Assembly: GCA_956465555.1 (NCBI GenBank)
Contig: OY101121.1
Coordinates: 124,001 to 188,000 of the forward strand
Length of the DNA: 64,000 nucleotides
Direction of reading: 5' to 3'
Source: Nitzschia sp. pyKryTriq1
Lineage: Eukaryota > Bacillariophyta > Bacillariophyceae > Bacillariales > Bacillariaceae
Positions 63,588-64,000 of the stretch are shown here, one piece after another. The notes under the pieces are model-generated. The model saw nothing but the letters and a program-made list of their open reading frames with translations. It ran no database searches and was not told where the DNA came from. The first letter of the stretch is position 1. Each line of letters begins with the position of its first letter. The position numbers and the translations under genes are program-made.

Positions 63588-64000
63588 AAGTTTAGTTTCT
63601 GGGTTTCAACGGTAAAACAAATTCTTAAGTGTTGATGGATTGTGATATGGTGGTCGATCAACGAGTAAATGATGGATGATATGATGATGATGATGATGAT
63701 GATGACGGGAAGGATATGTGTTGAAGATGCACTTATGTCGGAAGAGTCAAACACGGAGAGACCCGACGGATGAAGTGCAGACGATGAGAAACGGTTCGAT
63801 AACGGAAACAAAATGCCAACTTGAAGTATACGGGCACTACTCGCGAACTCATCTAAATGAATTGATTGGTCCTAACGCGAGATGGGCGAAGTTCGGATTG
63901 ATGTATGATTAGACAATGAGCGAGGTCGGATGGCATCCGACCGGGCGTATCAAACGAGTCATACAATATACTGGAGATTCACTCGGGACTTGAATCTACT
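63588..64000. other. Upstream region of the CS-SAP gene
   Basis: Contains a GAT/ATG triplet microsatellite near 63675-63705 and no recognised gene before the window ends. Confidence 0.6.

Overview
The window is nuclear DNA of a photosynthetic stramenopile, most likely a diatom (probably pennate). Several proteins start with an ER signal peptide followed at once by an aromatic residue in an ASAFAP-like context. This is the bipartite signal that sends proteins into a four-membrane plastid. Genes are short and dense, carry 0 to 3 small GT..AG introns (about 75 to 150 bp), and lie on both strands. Other diatom hallmarks are a plastid ferredoxin-thioredoxin reductase catalytic subunit, a threonine/proline-linker surface protein with DUF285 repeats, and a plastid-type PPR protein. 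Species was not determined.

Layout. 1-8 kb: a secreted amidohydrolase with a GPI-like tail, a small MGC-type protein, a UBA/UIM/PUB/UBX adaptor, and a poly-Q HMG-box protein. 8-10 kb: an intergenic stretch with a 125-bp direct repeat and a tRNA-like hairpin cluster. 10-20.6 kb: plastid adenylate kinase, plastid FTR catalytic chain, nucleoporin NUP155 (four exons), a cytochrome b5-like protein and a guanine-deaminase-like enzyme. 20.6-24 kb: an AT-rich gene desert with short diverged repeats. 24-33 kb: a tail-anchored protein of unknown function, a plastid COG2509-type FAD oxidoreductase, a small unknown protein and a Golgi-type lumenal protein. 33-38 kb: a large MATH-ankyrin-coiled-coil protein whose C-terminus resembles the PCIF1/CAPAM cap methyltransferase, but with the NPPF catalytic motif replaced. 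39-54 kb: an MFS transporter, a DUF285-sulfatase fusion, a coiled-coil protein, a signal-bearing class II histone deacetylase, a GT8 glycosyltransferase, an EamA-like membrane protein, a GST, a GNAT acetyltransferase and a predicted Tat-dependent thylakoid-lumen coiled-coil protein. 54-64 kb: the spliceosomal helicase PRP22/DHX8 (two exons), a plastid PPR protein and a plastid CS+SAP protein.

The genes do not form one pathway. Up to seven have predicted plastid targeting: adenylate kinase, FTR, FAD oxidoreductase, lumenal coiled-coil protein, PPR, CS-SAP, and perhaps the deacetylase. A DNA-level trait runs through the whole window. Short motifs built on GTAC (TACCGGTA, TACTCGTA/TACGAGTA) are very frequent between genes and also run into reading frames, where they encode low-complexity VP, GT and ST tracts, often near targeting peptides.

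No retroviral, LTR, Polinton, CRISPR or rRNA feature was recognised. All homology statements come from reading the sequence and from memory of the families; no search was run. Start codons were set at the first plausible ATG after checking the DNA.
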